A stretch of DNA of 64,000 nt from Pseudopithomyces maydicus (GCA_026873275.1 JANTUC010000001.1:2728001-2792000), one strand, 5' to 3'. Counted from the first letter of the stretch, positions 22,925 through 34,831 are shown. The notes: generated from the sequence alone by a model not told the origin. Numbers and translations: made by a program.

Positions 22925-24675
22925 TCAAGACACCCGAGAATTAGTCCTATCAACGCACACAATGCCTGCGGCATGGGGATTCATCATTTGAAGGGAGATG
23001 AAATGTTCCACATCAAATGTTGTAGACTCCAATCGCTCTCTGGCCTGCTTATCAGAATCTCTAGACCGTTTTGCTGGGCGCACTTCGCAATTCACCAGCA
23101 GTCTTGAAACAACTGCAGTGAACTCTACTTGGCTGAAACGTTTTCCAGGACAAGCTCGGGGCCCTGATGACCATCCGACAAACTCCACGCCATCTGGAAT
23201 CATGAGCTTCTCATGTCCCGCAGAACCGGAATCCTTGATCCAGCGGCTCGGTTTGAACTCGTTCACATCTGATCCCCACGTAGCAGGATCGAAGTGTACG
23301 CCATTGAAATTCACCGTGACCCAGGTCTTAGGTGGGATCATTGTGTGTGTCCCGTTGAGTTTCAAGGGTTGCGACTTATCAGCAGTATACCTCGGTAGTA
23401 GAGGAATAGCAGAGAAGAAGCGTTGGGTTTCATACTAGAAACGATTAGGTTATCCGCCAATGAAATGGAGCCAGGTCGACATACCATTAAAGCAAGTGTT
23501 CTTGTAAGTCGAGGAAATGCTTCATTGTAGTCTTCCAGGCCACAATCAGCTACGACAGCGTCGACCTCTGCCCTCACCCACTCTTGTATCTCTGGGTAAA
23601 TTGCTAGTAGTGGTACTGCAAAACCTAGCGCCGACGATGTCGTTTCGTGTCCTGCCAAGTTGAATATGAAGAGGTTCCCATAGAGCTCATCATCCGTGAG
23701 AGCCAATGACTTATCTCCATCTTTCTTTTCCTCTTCGTTGGCCTGCACTAGCGTACTGAGCAGGTTAGATCTCGGGGGTTTCCCGTTCTTCAGCAACTCC
23801 CTCTCATCCTCTACTGCGTTTCTGAGGAACCATCTCACCTCTTGGACCGCAACCTGCAAGCTTTTTAATCCAGATGGAATGAGAAAGCTTGGCAATTTTG
23901 CGGCAGCGAAAATGAATGGTGTCAGCGCGAGTGTTATCGATCCGATACACGTATGCATGGCCTCTCCAAAGCTGATCTTATGCCCCGGCTCTACAACTTT
24001 TACCCCAGTATCAAATTCATACTCTTTTCCAAAACCAGCAGACATGAGTACATGTAAGGCCAGCTTCGTCCAATCCTCTGAGGCTTCTGCCAAGGTAATC
24101 TCTTTACCCTCATTACCACCCTTCCACCTCCTAACCACACTGTCCATCTGTTTGCGCGCAGCTCCCCACACAAGCTTAGAATTCGCCTCCTTGAACGCAT
24201 GGCTCGTAACCTTTCTATGCCTCTGCCAATCGTCCCCATTCACGCTGTTCACGTTCTTCCCATGTGCGTTGAACATACTATATAGAGCATCGTTTTTGAC
24301 CCAATCCCGCCAATTCTTGAATAGTTCCTGAGAAGCGTCTTTATCCGCAATCATAATATTGTTTTCGAATGGAGATACGATGACGAAGGCTGGGCCGTAC
24401 TTGGCGTGCGACGCGAAGCGGTCGTGCTGCGTCCACCCGACGGATGTGTAATCGGGAGCTGATGTGTCCCAGAGACCCAGGTACGAGAAGAATTTACGAA
24501 CCGACGGACCAATGAACATCCAAAGGGGGTCTTGGAACGATTCGAAACAGACGATGATGGGGAGCTTGAGAGACCGGGCAGTCATGTAGTTTTTGTACAA
24601 GGCGTAGAGGCGCTTTGTGAGGAAGAGGGCGAGCAGGACAAGGAAGGTGTAACATATCGAGAGAAAAGAGGCCAT
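22925..24675 (-). CDS. cytochrome P450 monooxygenase
   Basis: Two exons (24675-23485, 23434-22925) give 566 residues. An N-terminal hydrophobic anchor (about 1-20) targets it to the endoplasmic reticulum. The I-helix motif AGHETTSS, the K-helix E-x-x-R at 399-402, the PxRW-like KPSRW and the haem-binding loop W-S-S-G-P-R-A-C-P-G with the thiolate ligand at about Cys492 are all present. In the loop the usual Phe before the Gly region is Trp, a change seen in some fungal families. The protein looks catalytically complete. The substrate is unknown. The neighbours on the same strand, a DUF3445 protein and a cupin, could act in the same pathway but this is speculative. Confidence 0.93.
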
Positions 24676-25492
24676 TTTTTGCTGTGGTGAATGATGACCG
24701 GTCGAAATTGGTGTGTATGCGAGGAGTACTGTAGGAGTGGGAAGCGCTCGTGAGACCTAAGCGTCATACATGGGGGGTATTTATCGACCCTACATACAGC
24801 TCCGTACCCTATACTTAGGCGCACATGTCAGACATTCTTGAAATATGTATATCAGCTTTTCAAGCCGTCAGTAAGATATGCCGCGCTGCTAACGGAACTA
24901 CTACTTCCCCAGTAGGTTAGACAAATAAGGCGTCCAGTGTACCATGGCGTCTAGACAGTAAGCTCGGACAGTCTTTCGCATTAATAAATTTTCTAGAAAC
25001 CTTTGATGCACTATACCACTTCGTGTTACAAGTGTTACGAGTATTCCAAGTGTGATGAAATGAGTTTCGGATATCCCTGGTGGGTTTTCAGTATGGAGAT
25101 GTATAGCCATTAAAATGTCAAACATGGATTATTTGTCGAATTCCTCCCTGGACTTAACCGATTCATATTATGATTACAGATAGTGGGAACCGAGATGAGA
25201 GTAAGCGGGAGCTATTGTAGACGTTCACAAACCCTCCCGAATTAGGTCAAGTGCCACGTCTAGCCAATCACCAACACCTGTGAGAAGACGGGCGTAATCC
25301 TAGTGGAATGAAGGGGCGTTATCTATTCTGTAACAGGTATGAGTTCCAAGATGTCGTGAAAACGTGGCATCGATACCTCCCAAAACAGAGGGCTGCGTAG
25401 TCATGACTCGATTGGCACGCTGCCTGGTCCATTGTAGCTGAGATAATACCTCGTCGAATCCCAGATCCTGCTACATGCTGCTCCATGTGGCC
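24676..25492. other. intergenic region
   Basis: Holds the P450 promoter and the 3' flank of the cupin gene. Short frames only; no gene seen. Confidence 0.6.
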
Positions 25493-26076
25493 CTAAGGCT
25501 TCCCAGCCATCTCTTCTAGCATCGGTTTCGCTGGTATCGTTGCAAACCTCGCCATGGCTTCAATATTCTTCTCCTTGCTCATCTTGGCATCGCCTTTGCT
25601 CATCTCGGCGAGCATTTTGAAATAATCAATGTAAAATGCAGGTGTAAATGTATTGAAAAATTTTGCCTCGACATCGAACGGATTGGAAAACGTGTGAGGC
25701 GCACGAATGGGCACAGTAACGTAGTCGCCTGCTTTCGCATCGACAACAGTGTTGTCGGGTGCGTGGAAGCGGATAGTGCCCTGCGTCACAAGGAAAGTTT
25801 CATCGTGCATCTCATGCCAGTGTGCAGGGGGGCCGGCGGTACCGGCTGGGACGGTGAACTCTGCGCTGCCGATGCGGTTGTCTGGGTAGACAATCAGTTT
25901 GGTGGGTACCTAAGTCAGGTGGATAGTGGCAGGCTACCTGTTCGGGAACCATCCTCCATGATACGGCACGTTACATGGCCCAGCTTGAGAATCTCTCCCT
26001 CTTTTGCAGGAACGAAATTGATGGGTCGTCGGGGCATGGCCATGCTGGCAAGGGCCTGTCGAGCTTCGTCGTCCAT
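25493..26076 (-). CDS. cupin domain protein
   Basis: Two exons (26076-25938, 25881-25493) give 175 residues. Cupin motif 1 is complete (H-W-H followed by E-M-H-D-E and TQG), and motif 2 reads G-D-Y-V-T-V-P-x3-P-H-T-F-S-N, so the metal ligands (two His, one Glu, one His) are in place. It resembles small quercetinase-like or polyketide-associated fungal cupins. The intron boundary matters: joining EDGSRT directly to DNRIG restores the conserved block, whereas an earlier acceptor breaks the frame. Probably a metal-dependent enzyme in the cytosol; the substrate cannot be told. It is divergent from the ubiquitin hydrolase gene with a 504-base shared upstream region. Confidence 0.85.
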
Positions 26077-26580
26077 AATGTTGTACTAGTAGGTTGCTGT
26101 TATGGTTGGAGTTGAATATAGCTATCTGTGCATCGATTTACGGGAGAAATAAGGGGGAGACACGGGTGTAAATAACAAGCTGATGTATGCCCGCAATTCC
26201 TACCACAATGCGGAGAGCCGATGGAAGGAACTAGTGACGTGATACGAACTTTCGGGAAATCAACACGAGCTGAAACGATGTGACGACTCTGGCCAAGTGC
26301 GCAAGTTGTAAGCATAAGTCAATCCAGGCAAGACGTTGAGACCAGTACTCAGTCCACATTAAATCTTTGGAACCTCATGCTGGATAGTTATGCAGGTGAA
26401 GACCCCACGACCGAATGCGGTTAGGCCAGTGCGGGGAGCGCCCCCTCCATCCTACAGTGTACGGTCGCTGCCTAAGCACCCGGGGTGTGGAAACTGCTGA
26501 ATCAATTTCTGTACCTGGCACTTGTTCTCAATCGCTACTAGATCCACGACTTACACAAGGTACATCGACTCTCTAACACC
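26077..26580. other. divergent promoter region
   Basis: Shared upstream region of the cupin (minus) and ubiquitin hydrolase (plus) genes. No gene or clear repeat seen. Confidence 0.6.
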
Positions 26581-27306
26581 ATGGCGAAAAAACAGTGGCA
26601 GATGCTTGAGAACAACCCGCAGGTGATGAACCAGCTCGCCCATGATCTCGGTCTCGACTCATCGCTCTCCTTCTATGATATATACTCGCTCACCGACCCG
26701 GAACTCCTTGCCTTTATTCCACGCCCTGTCCTCGCGCTTCTTGTCATCATCCCAATGACACCCACCTGGAACGAAGCTCGCATAGCTGAAGACAAGGACA
26801 AGACTGAGTACACAGGCAAGGGCGAGGAGGAACCCGTCATCTGGTTCACACAGACTATCGGCCATGCTTGCGGAAGTATCGGCCTAGTACACGCTCTGCT
26901 CAATAGCGATGCCTCAAAGTTCATCAAGCCTGGCTCTACCCTGGACACGATACGGAAGGAGGCGCTACCCAAGGCAATGGTGGAGCGTGCAAAGGTGCTC
27001 GAGGACTCGGACGCATTTGAGAAGGCACATGCAGATGCGGTAAATGTGGGAGATACCGAAGCGTTGACACCCGACATAGAAACTGGGGGGCATTTCGTTA
27101 CCTTCGTGAAGGCAAAGGATGGTCACCTGTGGGAGCTGGAAGGCGCAAGGATGGGGCCGCTTGACAGAGGCGCGCTCAAGGACGATGAGGATGTGTTGAG
27201 TCCGGCGGCGTTGGAGAAGGGACTGGGAAGGTTGATAAAGATTGAGACTGAGCATGGCGGAAATCTGAGATTCTCTGCTATTGCCCTCGCCGAGAGTTTG
27301 GATTGA
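26581..27306 (+). CDS. ubiquitin carboxyl-terminal hydrolase, UCH (C12) family
   Basis: A single exon encodes 241 residues, the usual length of UCHL3/Yuh1-type enzymes. The oxyanion Gln91 and catalytic Cys97 are in QTIGHACGS, and the catalytic His171 is in GGHFVTFV. The catalytic acid, Asp in animal UCHs (ELDG), is Glu187 here (LWELEG), a conservative change. The enzyme removes small adducts from the C-terminus of ubiquitin or related modifiers in the cytosol. The intronless structure stands out among the heavily spliced neighbours. The start ATG is preceded by CACC, a good fungal context. Confidence 0.92.
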   Translation: MAKKQWQMLENNPQVMNQLAHDLGLDSSLSFYDIYSLTDPELLAFIPRPVLALLVIIPMTPTWNEARIAEDKDKTEYTGKGEEEPVIWFTQTIGHACGSIGLVHALLNSDASKFIKPGSTLDTIRKEALPKAMVERAKVLEDSDAFEKAHADAVNVGDTEALTPDIETGGHFVTFVKAKDGHLWELEGARMGPLDRGALKDDEDVLSPAALEKGLGRLIKIETEHGGNLRFSAIALAESLD

Positions 27307-27866
27307 GCTTTCTGGTATGAAAGGTCGTCCCGCAAGTGTAGTTTAGGTGCATTCGAGCGATACCCCTAGCCGGCGGAGGCATTGATAAGTTCAACATAGG
27401 GCCTGTACGTACTAGTGACATGCTATACAGGACATTGAGCTTACAGTCTTATGAGGATCCCGGAGTACAGTACGAAGCTCCAGCGGGTTATCTAGTTTGC
27501 ATAATCGTCTTCTAAAGGATACTCCCGGCTTTACTTCATCCGTCATTTACCTGGCATGTCCGTTCGTACCGATAATGAACATACAAGACGTGAGATCTCC
27601 GTCAGCTTGACAGTGCATGTCGCATCGCATTGCCACTCGGCGGGGCCTTCGCAAGCTTTAACCACATTTTCGATAAGTACCTTCTCATAACGGATGCAGG
27701 TGGGCGTCATAAAGTTCGGGACGGAGACTACCGGTGCTGCGGACGCAAAGATCTTGGCCGATATCGGCGTCTGCGGCTGGTAGCGGGGTACGTGGGGTAA
27801 GCACCAGCCCAGCCTAAGAATTGTTTTTGAGCTCGCAACACCATCTTCTCAACGTGATACAGCAAG
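27307..27866. other. intergenic region upstream of LEU2
   Basis: Promoter and leader of the isopropylmalate dehydrogenase gene; no gene seen. Confidence 0.6.
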
Positions 27867-29276
27867 ATGTCTAATTTCAACATTGTAGTACTAGCCGGTA
27901 AGCTCTCTGGTCGTTTCATTGGAGGTGGTTGCTGACAATTGGTGCAGGAGATGGTGTTGGACCCGAGGTAAGGGCTCAGGGACCTGTTTCTGATCATATG
28001 AGCTCACGCACAGTTTGCAGATTATCAAAGAGGCCATCAAGGTAGGCTTGGAACTAGAGAGAATGCCAGTGTATAAATACTGATGGGACTAGGTTCTTAA
28101 AGTAGTTGAAAACACGTCCGACATAAAGTTCAACTTCCAGGAGCACCTTTTCGGAGGCGTACGTTTACTGCCCCAGCTCTATAGTGCAGTCTAACAATCT
28201 CAGTGTTCGATAGATGAACACAACAACCCTCTAACCGATGAAGCCCTTGAAGCCTGCAAGTCCGCAGATGCTATTCTTCTCGGTGCCGTCGGTGGTCCCG
28301 TAAGACTTTCTAAGATATTCCCAGGCTCGTGGGGCCATGTACGGTGCTGACATCTGCAGAAATGGGGTACTGGAAAAGTACGTCCCGAGCAGGGAATTCT
28401 TAGGCTCCGAAAGGAGTTGGGGACTTTTGGAAACCTGCGACCTTGCTTCTTTGCCTCAGACTCGCTCGTCGACGCGTCGCCTCTCAAGGCCGACATCGCC
28501 CGCGGCACCAATTTCAACATCATTCGCGAACTCACCGGCGGTATATACTTTGGTGACCGGAAAGAGGACGAGGGCGATGGCAAGGCGATGGATACTGAGC
28601 CCTACAGTGTCGAGGAGATCGAGCGTGTTGTACGGTTAGCAGGTAATCTGGCGAGCGTAGAGGAACCCCCAGTTCCTGTGTGGAGCTTGGACAAGGCAAA
28701 CGTGCTGGCGACTTCACGGTTATGGCGAAAGACGTTCGAGCGCATCATGAAAGACGAGTACCCGCACCTGAAGTCTGGCACACATCTGATCGACTCGGCG
28801 GCCATGCTTATGATCAAGAACCCGCGTTCGTTGAATGGTGTCATTGTTACCAGCAATCTGTTCGGTGATATCATCAGTGATGAAGCGAGTGTCATCCCAG
28901 GGAGCTTGGGTCTTCTCCCCAGTGCCAGTTTGGGCGGTATCCCTGATGGAAAGACGCTCATCAACGGTATCTATGAGCCAATTCACGGTGAGTCTAGCAC
29001 CACTCGTAAATGTCTGGGTTGCATGCTGATATCTACATAGGCTCTGCACCCGATATTGCAGGCAAGGGCATTTGCAACCCCGTCGCCACTATCCTTTCTG
29101 TTAGCATGATGTTCAAGTACTCCTTGTGCCGGCCAGACATCGCGCAGAAGATTGATGAAGCCGTCAAGATTGTCATTGATAAGGGCATCAGGACGGGTGA
29201 CATTGGTGGTACGTCAAATACATCTGAGGTTGGCGACGCGGTTGCTACAGAGCTAGAGACTCTGTTGAAAAAGTAG
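27867..29276 (+). CDS. LEU2: 3-isopropylmalate dehydrogenase
   Basis: Seven exons (27867-27897, 27948-27967, 28021-28041, 28093-28158, 28204-28299, 28360-28987, 29041-29276) encode 365 residues. Exons 2 and 3 are 20 and 21 bases; together they restore the N-terminal motif AGDGVGPEI. Other family marks are LLGAVGGPKW, the substrate loop with RPEQGILRLRKEL, the SNLFGDIISDE metal-binding block and the NAD-binding EPIHGSAPDIAGKG. The enzyme oxidises and decarboxylates 3-isopropylmalate to 2-oxoisocaproate in leucine synthesis, using NAD and Mg2+ or Mn2+. No mitochondrial presequence is visible, so it is probably cytosolic. Confidence 0.95.
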
Positions 29277-30396
29277 GGCATGAACTATCAATAATATAAC
29301 GTATTATCACCAACCTTCCAACCTGTCACATGGTTATACTGTACAATATCCAGTTTTGTCCGAGTCTTCAATATGCTGTCGCTATTGTTGGAGACACCTA
29401 TTCTATATCGAAGGTTCCATCGCCCTGGAAATGCTAATCTTACTGTTGAAACATTTGGCGGATGACCACATTGTCCACGAATCTAGATTGCGGCGTGACC
29501 TTTGTGGTGGGTACCAAGACATGATCTGGCCACCACACAGCAATCAGTCTTAGGACCACCCTTATTAAAGATGGTCTCCAGCAAGGGCGCTTCGTTGACC
29601 CACAGCTACCTCGCCTACAATATGACACTCTGTTAAGTGGTGAAAAACGAATCAAGGTCGCTCCCGTAGTCCCGCTCTTGCTTGACAGAAGCGCCGCCTA
29701 CCTCAAAAGCGGCAAGCGTGAAACCGTAACACTGTGAACCAGACGCGAGGGCACCACCACCAAGACCAACCATCATGACCGCTCGCCCAACCGTGTTGAC
29801 TGGCCATTCGCTGTCGTTTTTGTTTTTGTTTCGAAACACAAATATCGCCCCACATTCCCACTTGAGCGGGCAGGCTGCCAGGTGTAGACTGGTCGCAGAC
29901 AGGCCAAGCCTTTTCTAGCTCCATCTCATTGCACCCTTCAGCTACATGTAGGTCGTACAGCGGCTAAGAAGTCCTTGTCGCATGCTCATAACTAGATGCG
30001 TTGCTGAAATTACAGTCATCTTCATCCGTTTAAAGGAGATGTATCCCGTTTCGGGGCGGCATCCTGCGGGAGAATCCCTCATTTACTTCACTGGGTTTTC
30101 AGACAGTCACTCCCTTATATCTTCTCTTCTCAGACGCAGGGTCGTTTCTCTTCTATTTCTTCTCACACTACCCTTTTGAGTATTGTCGGCTGCGTTGGCT
30201 TTCCCACTTGACCGAAAAGTACATTGTTTAAGCTACTACTCCAAGTCTATTTCTGACTTGCACAACGTGGTCTGTTTAGTCACAATACCTGTGGGCTTTG
30301 GCCGTAAAAGATTATTCAGAGCCTTATCTTTCTAACAAGGCAATTCAACTTTTGCAAGCAAAACTCATAGTTCACATTGAGAGACTTTGAAACAAA
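29277..30396. other. intergenic region of about 1.1 kb
   Basis: 3' flank of LEU2 and promoter of the LPMO-like gene. No gene seen. Confidence 0.6.
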
Positions 30397-31412
30397 ATGC
30401 ATAACAACTCACTCTTAACGCTTGTATTGGGACTCGCATGTCTCGTTCAGCTCGGGGTTTCCCACATGCATCTCGAATGGCCACCTACTTTGAAAGGCGA
30501 AAACAATCCTCATACGCAGGGTGGGCCGTCACGGTATCTCATCTATCCTTATGGATGTTGTGGGCAACCAACACCTGGGCCGTGCAAAGGCTTTCTACCC
30601 CTTGTGGATACAGACGAGGGTCGCCCTGTTGCCACCTGGACGGCCGGACAAAAAGTCAACTTTACGCTTTCAGGTCATACTAGAACAGATGTTAAAGGCG
30701 GAACGCACTATGGCGGCTCTTGCCAGGCTGGGTTTTCTACGGATGGTGGGAACACCTTCAAGGTGGCGGCTACCTGGAATGGAAACTGCCCTCATCGTCA
30801 CGGTACCATCGACCCATCGACCCAAGTTTTCGACTTTACAGTTCCGGCTGATATTCCAAATGGTGAACGGACTATCTTCGCGTGGACGTGGTTGAATCGA
30901 GAAAGTGAGTTCAACATGAACTGCGCGGTTGTCACGACGGTTTCCAGTTCGGGCGAGGCTCAGACCCCCCAATATCAGCCTCCCCAACAACCTGAACCCC
31001 CTCACAAGATGAGAGTGGGAAAGACGAGCCACCGACTGGTCAGCCTGCTGGCTCCGCTCAGTACACCTTGAAAGGCTGCTCCTGTTCGTGCCCCTACCAG
31101 ACCTGGTCTCCCGCGTGTAGCTGCTACGATTGCGATTCACCCACTACAAAACGCCACCTGGTGGAGCGCAAGGCTCTCCAACTTCACAAGCGCCACCTCC
31201 AGAACGCTGAAAAACTCAACGTCCCGGTTCGACGAGCCGAGGTGGTCGCTTGGGACAGCCGTCCGAACATGCTTCTTTCCATCGATTTCCCGGGTGCTAG
31301 CTGCAAAAGTCCAAACAATGGTTTTGAATTGGAATTCCCAGATCCTGGCCCAGACGTTATTAAGGGCGATGGTGAATACAAGCTCGCGCTTCCGAACTGC
31401 GATGAAAAATAA
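30397..31412 (+). CDS. secreted AA11-like lytic polysaccharide monooxygenase (apparent frameshift)
   Basis: A signal peptide (about 1-22) would be cut to leave His23 as the new N-terminus, the hallmark of copper monooxygenases. The second histidine-brace His is at about 104 in GGTHYGGSC, and the WTWLN followed by MNCAVVT segment matches AA11 (chitin-active) enzymes. After a Pro/Gln linker (PQYQPPQQPEPP) the frame ends, but the next frame continues with QPAGSAQYTL, a Cys-rich CSCSCPYQTW block and a conserved tail ending in LPNCDEK. Adding one C to the run at 30997-31001 joins them, giving 338 residues. An intron is less likely because the joined linker reads smoothly. It is intronless. The enzyme would cleave chitin or a related glycan outside the cell. 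Confidence 0.75.
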
Positions 31413-31899
31413 AACCTTCTAACTTTCTGACTTACTAGGGGCTCATCATTGATGGCTGGTGTTATAATTCTCCTTCCAGGCTGCTTGAAAGCCCTGTTTT
31501 AAATACTACAGACAATTGTTTATTCTTGATACGTTACACATGCTTGCCGTGATTCTTGATTTCCTACTCCAGATATGCTCCTTATAATATCTCTTGTTAA
31601 TTCAACATTTCTATTATTAGGGTTCGAGTGCACAGGCGTTACGCTGATAAGTCATGGCGAAATAAAAACCCAGATTTCGTATAAACTGAATAAAGATAAG
31701 TTCTCGACGATGGTCCCATCCGCTGACGCTAAGATTGTACATGTAGAATACTTGCAAAGCCGCTCCTGTCCTCGTATAAGCCCATACATACATGCTCCAA
31801 AACGGCCAGTAATTCAACGCCATCGCAATGTGTTTGGTACAAGAACGCCGTTATTGCTGCCATATGCAATCAATTCCTCCTGACATCTTAGATGATGCC
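31413..31899. other. convergent intergenic region
   Basis: AT-rich 3' flanks of the LPMO-like and ATG27 genes; nothing else seen. Confidence 0.6.
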
Positions 31900-33073
31900 T
31901 CAAACAGCGCTGTAACCACCCCTACTGCCCGGACTTTGCACCACATTAACAACTTTGCGCCCAATGTCCTTTACAATGTAAGGAATGTCACGAATAGTGT
32001 CGCCATGGGGGAGTAAATCCCAGCCGCGGGCGCCGTAGCGGTTGTAATTGAGCCATGAACCGAAGATCAAATACGCGGCGATTGCGAGGAAGAGTCTGTT
32101 TCGGTCAGCATATCCCAGGAGCAGGGCGTAGTGACCTACATGATTATGAACCAAGTGAAGAAGCCCCAGTGGCTTCCACCATCGGGGGCCGGCGCGTCCT
32201 CGCATGCGTACTTGGTCCGCCACTCGAGCCTCAGCGTCCTCGCCTTCTTGTCTTTGCCCACATCTTCTAAATCATATCCACAGAATCGCAGACTCGCGTC
32301 GCTGTCCTCGCATTTACCCTTGCCTTCTCCATCCCGGCGGCGCAGCCTCTCCTCTTTCTTTTCGCCGTCGCTATCCTTTTTGTCGTCATCCTTTTTATCG
32401 TCATCCTTTTTGTCGCCCTCCTTGTCCTTTCCGTCATCTGCACGCTCGTTGTCGTCCTTTTCGCCGCCTTCGTCGCCCTCGCGTTCCTTATCGCAAACGA
32501 ATTCGATAATGGCACGCTGGTCAGTGCCTGCTTTCTTGTCCTCGAAGGGCAGACGGCCACCGTGCAGCTCTATGCGCACACCCTCTCGTGAAGCGTCCGA
32601 GTTGGACTTGGAGTCCCGTAGAAGCTCGAACTTGGGATCCAACTGCATGTTCCGTCCGCTTTGCAATACGTAGTTACCAGCGATATCGATGGGGGTAATA
32701 CTGTCGTTCTTTATGCCGCTAAGGTCATGTTCGGAGCGAATTCCACAAACTGTGGGCGTATTAGCAAAAACGTAGGGGCAAGGTGGGTGCAAAACCGCTT
32801 GCCTCTTGCTCCGTCGTGACACCAATCCTTTTTCTCCACGCCCTTGTCCCGATAAAGCTTGTTGCATATATCCAGAGTAAAGTTGAAGCGGTACTCGTTT
32901 GATTCGACCTCATCAACGTGCGACCAGTGTACTACCCGAGGGCCACCCAGCTTCTCGAAATTAAAGTGTTGGTTTTTGGCCAGTATGTCTTTGCATTCGA
33001 AAGCAGCCACGAAAGGCGACGGTAGGAGTGCCAGCGCGGCAAGCATTAGGGATGATGTCCGTGGGGGATACAT
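31900..33073 (-). CDS. ATG27: autophagy-related membrane protein Atg27
   Basis: Three exons (33073-32803, 32749-32140, 32095-31900) give 358 residues. There is a signal peptide, a Cys-containing lumenal domain (FECKDIL, then LDICN and the C-H-D-G-A-R-V-C-G-I block), a charged Lys/Asp-rich insert, then GGSHWGFFTWF leading into a C-terminal membrane segment and a short tail ending PGSRGGYSAV. This is the mannose-6-phosphate receptor-like layout of Atg27, a type I protein cycling between Golgi, endosome and vacuole and helping Atg9 traffic. The first intron uses a GC donor (AGAG then GCAAGC); only this choice joins DGAR to VCGIRSEHD in frame. The first good ATG is 33073. Confidence 0.88.
32374..32418. 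repeat. 15-base tandem repeat inside ATG27
   Basis: Three near-identical 15-base units (TCCTTTTTGTCGTCA type) encode the repeated K-K-D-D-D unit of the charged Atg27 lumenal insert on the minus strand. The copy number could vary between isolates. Confidence 0.8.
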
Positions 33074-34831
33074 GGTGAATAGGCTGCAGGCTTCGGGTTT
33101 GTCGCAAGATGCAGGATGGTCGGTAGGTGCCAACGGTATGGGTCTGGAAGGTTTTATGAATAAAAGGTTGATAGACGGCGGTGGTGACGATGTCTATCAG
33201 TGGGTACAAACAGGAGGCATACGAGCAGGCTGCCTCTGGGTCGCGGTCGTCGTTCAGTGGTGCAGGGGCCTGAGATCAGCGAAAGACAGGAAGTCGATGA
33301 GCACGTGAGGATTCACAGACGTGATGATAGCGCGTGTCCAGGGTCGGCGTCGTGCGGGTCCCAGTTGACGACTTGTAGGAGTAAGTAAGCAAACAAGCAA
33401 CCGGTTCCGTCATCAACCTCTTCCACCTGCACACCTGTGCAAGGTTACGTGCACGTGGCGCTATGCCAAGTTTCCAGCCACACGCTCATCAGCCACAGTC
33501 CTCCTCTGAACTTCGAACCTTCCCCGCCTCACCAGAGCAGCTCATGACTCGCACGTCGTCTACTAGCTCTTGTTCACCATGCCTTGATCATGGGTGACCC
33601 ATCTGCAAGGTACACGATCGCTCGTCTGCCTTCGTCAACTCCACGCACACCTTCGAAGACGCTTTCCAAAAATACCTCTTTCCCCATACTCAGCCTCGTC
33701 GGAGATTGTCTACCTCTGTCGCCCTTCAGTGAACATGACACCCAACCATCGCATGTCTCACTTCAAAAATCCTCCGAAATGACGAGCATCTATGACTACC
33801 AAGTTACCCCTCGCACAGACCTTCCTGCCTCTCGACGTCGTTCTTCCATACTTATCTACCACGCAAAATCTCCGGTTACATTTTCTACCCTAACGTCCTT
33901 CCCTGGGGTTCATGCATCCTGCTAAAAATAATCAGAAATCCCCGCGCGGAATTTGGCCGCTCACGGTGCTCCACGCCGCTAGTGAGGATGCCACTGTAGC
34001 TAGGCGGTCCATCAGGCCAACGTCAACACGCTTCGCTCAAAATAAACGCTCCCGTTCTCCGCAAAGACCCATAGTCCTAGGTGACCTTACCTAATTTCGA
34101 AAGTCTCGCTTCAAACGCCAAGAGCCTACGCGGGTCTGTGACACCTGGTTCGTGATGTAGAAGCCGTTGCTATTGCTACAGATGTGCAACAATCTTAAAA
34201 TCAAATGCCAAGAGGACTCATGCATCACTTGTATCCAAGAATAACTCTCAAGTTCCGCGCGGAAATGTTAGTTTGTTTGTTGCTATCTGATGCTATGCTA
34301 GTACCCACAGTCTATACAAGAACGCCAAGAAATGCACAAACCCATTGCTATGCTGAACAACCCCCAATGCTATGCTAAAACAGAAAGAAAATATGCTGAT
34401 CGTTACTAAATGAGTGACTGAGCTTGTTGGGCTCCTATCCATATTTGCCAATCGGTAGCCAGTCGAGAGGCAGGATGCGGTGCAAACGAAGCTGGAAAAA
34501 GCAAATGGAAAACACAAACTCCGAAAAATGCGAGAACCATGTAAATGCTCAGAAATGAAAAGAAATGCATGAACCAAAACGAGAAAGGAAAAGGAAAAGG
34601 AAATTCGTGCAAAGTCGTGATCCAGCGCCGAGAAATGCTTCGATCATCGCCATCGTGCGTGGAGTCGCGAGACTCGTGGTGTTGTATGGTCTATGTAAAT
34701 TGTCAAGGTCGTTTGTAGAGGTCATTCGTACCCGCCGTGAAGGTTCGCAACCCAAAATTTTGCGCGCCAGAAAATGCATCAAATACTCAAGGGTCCAAAG
34801 CCATTGAGAGAAGAATATAAAGAAGAGGAAC
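33074..34831. other. intergenic region of about 1.8 kb
   Basis: ATG27 promoter and the 3' flank of the next minus-strand gene. A 113-codon frame at 33584-33925 has no recognisable features. No gene supported. Confidence 0.55.
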
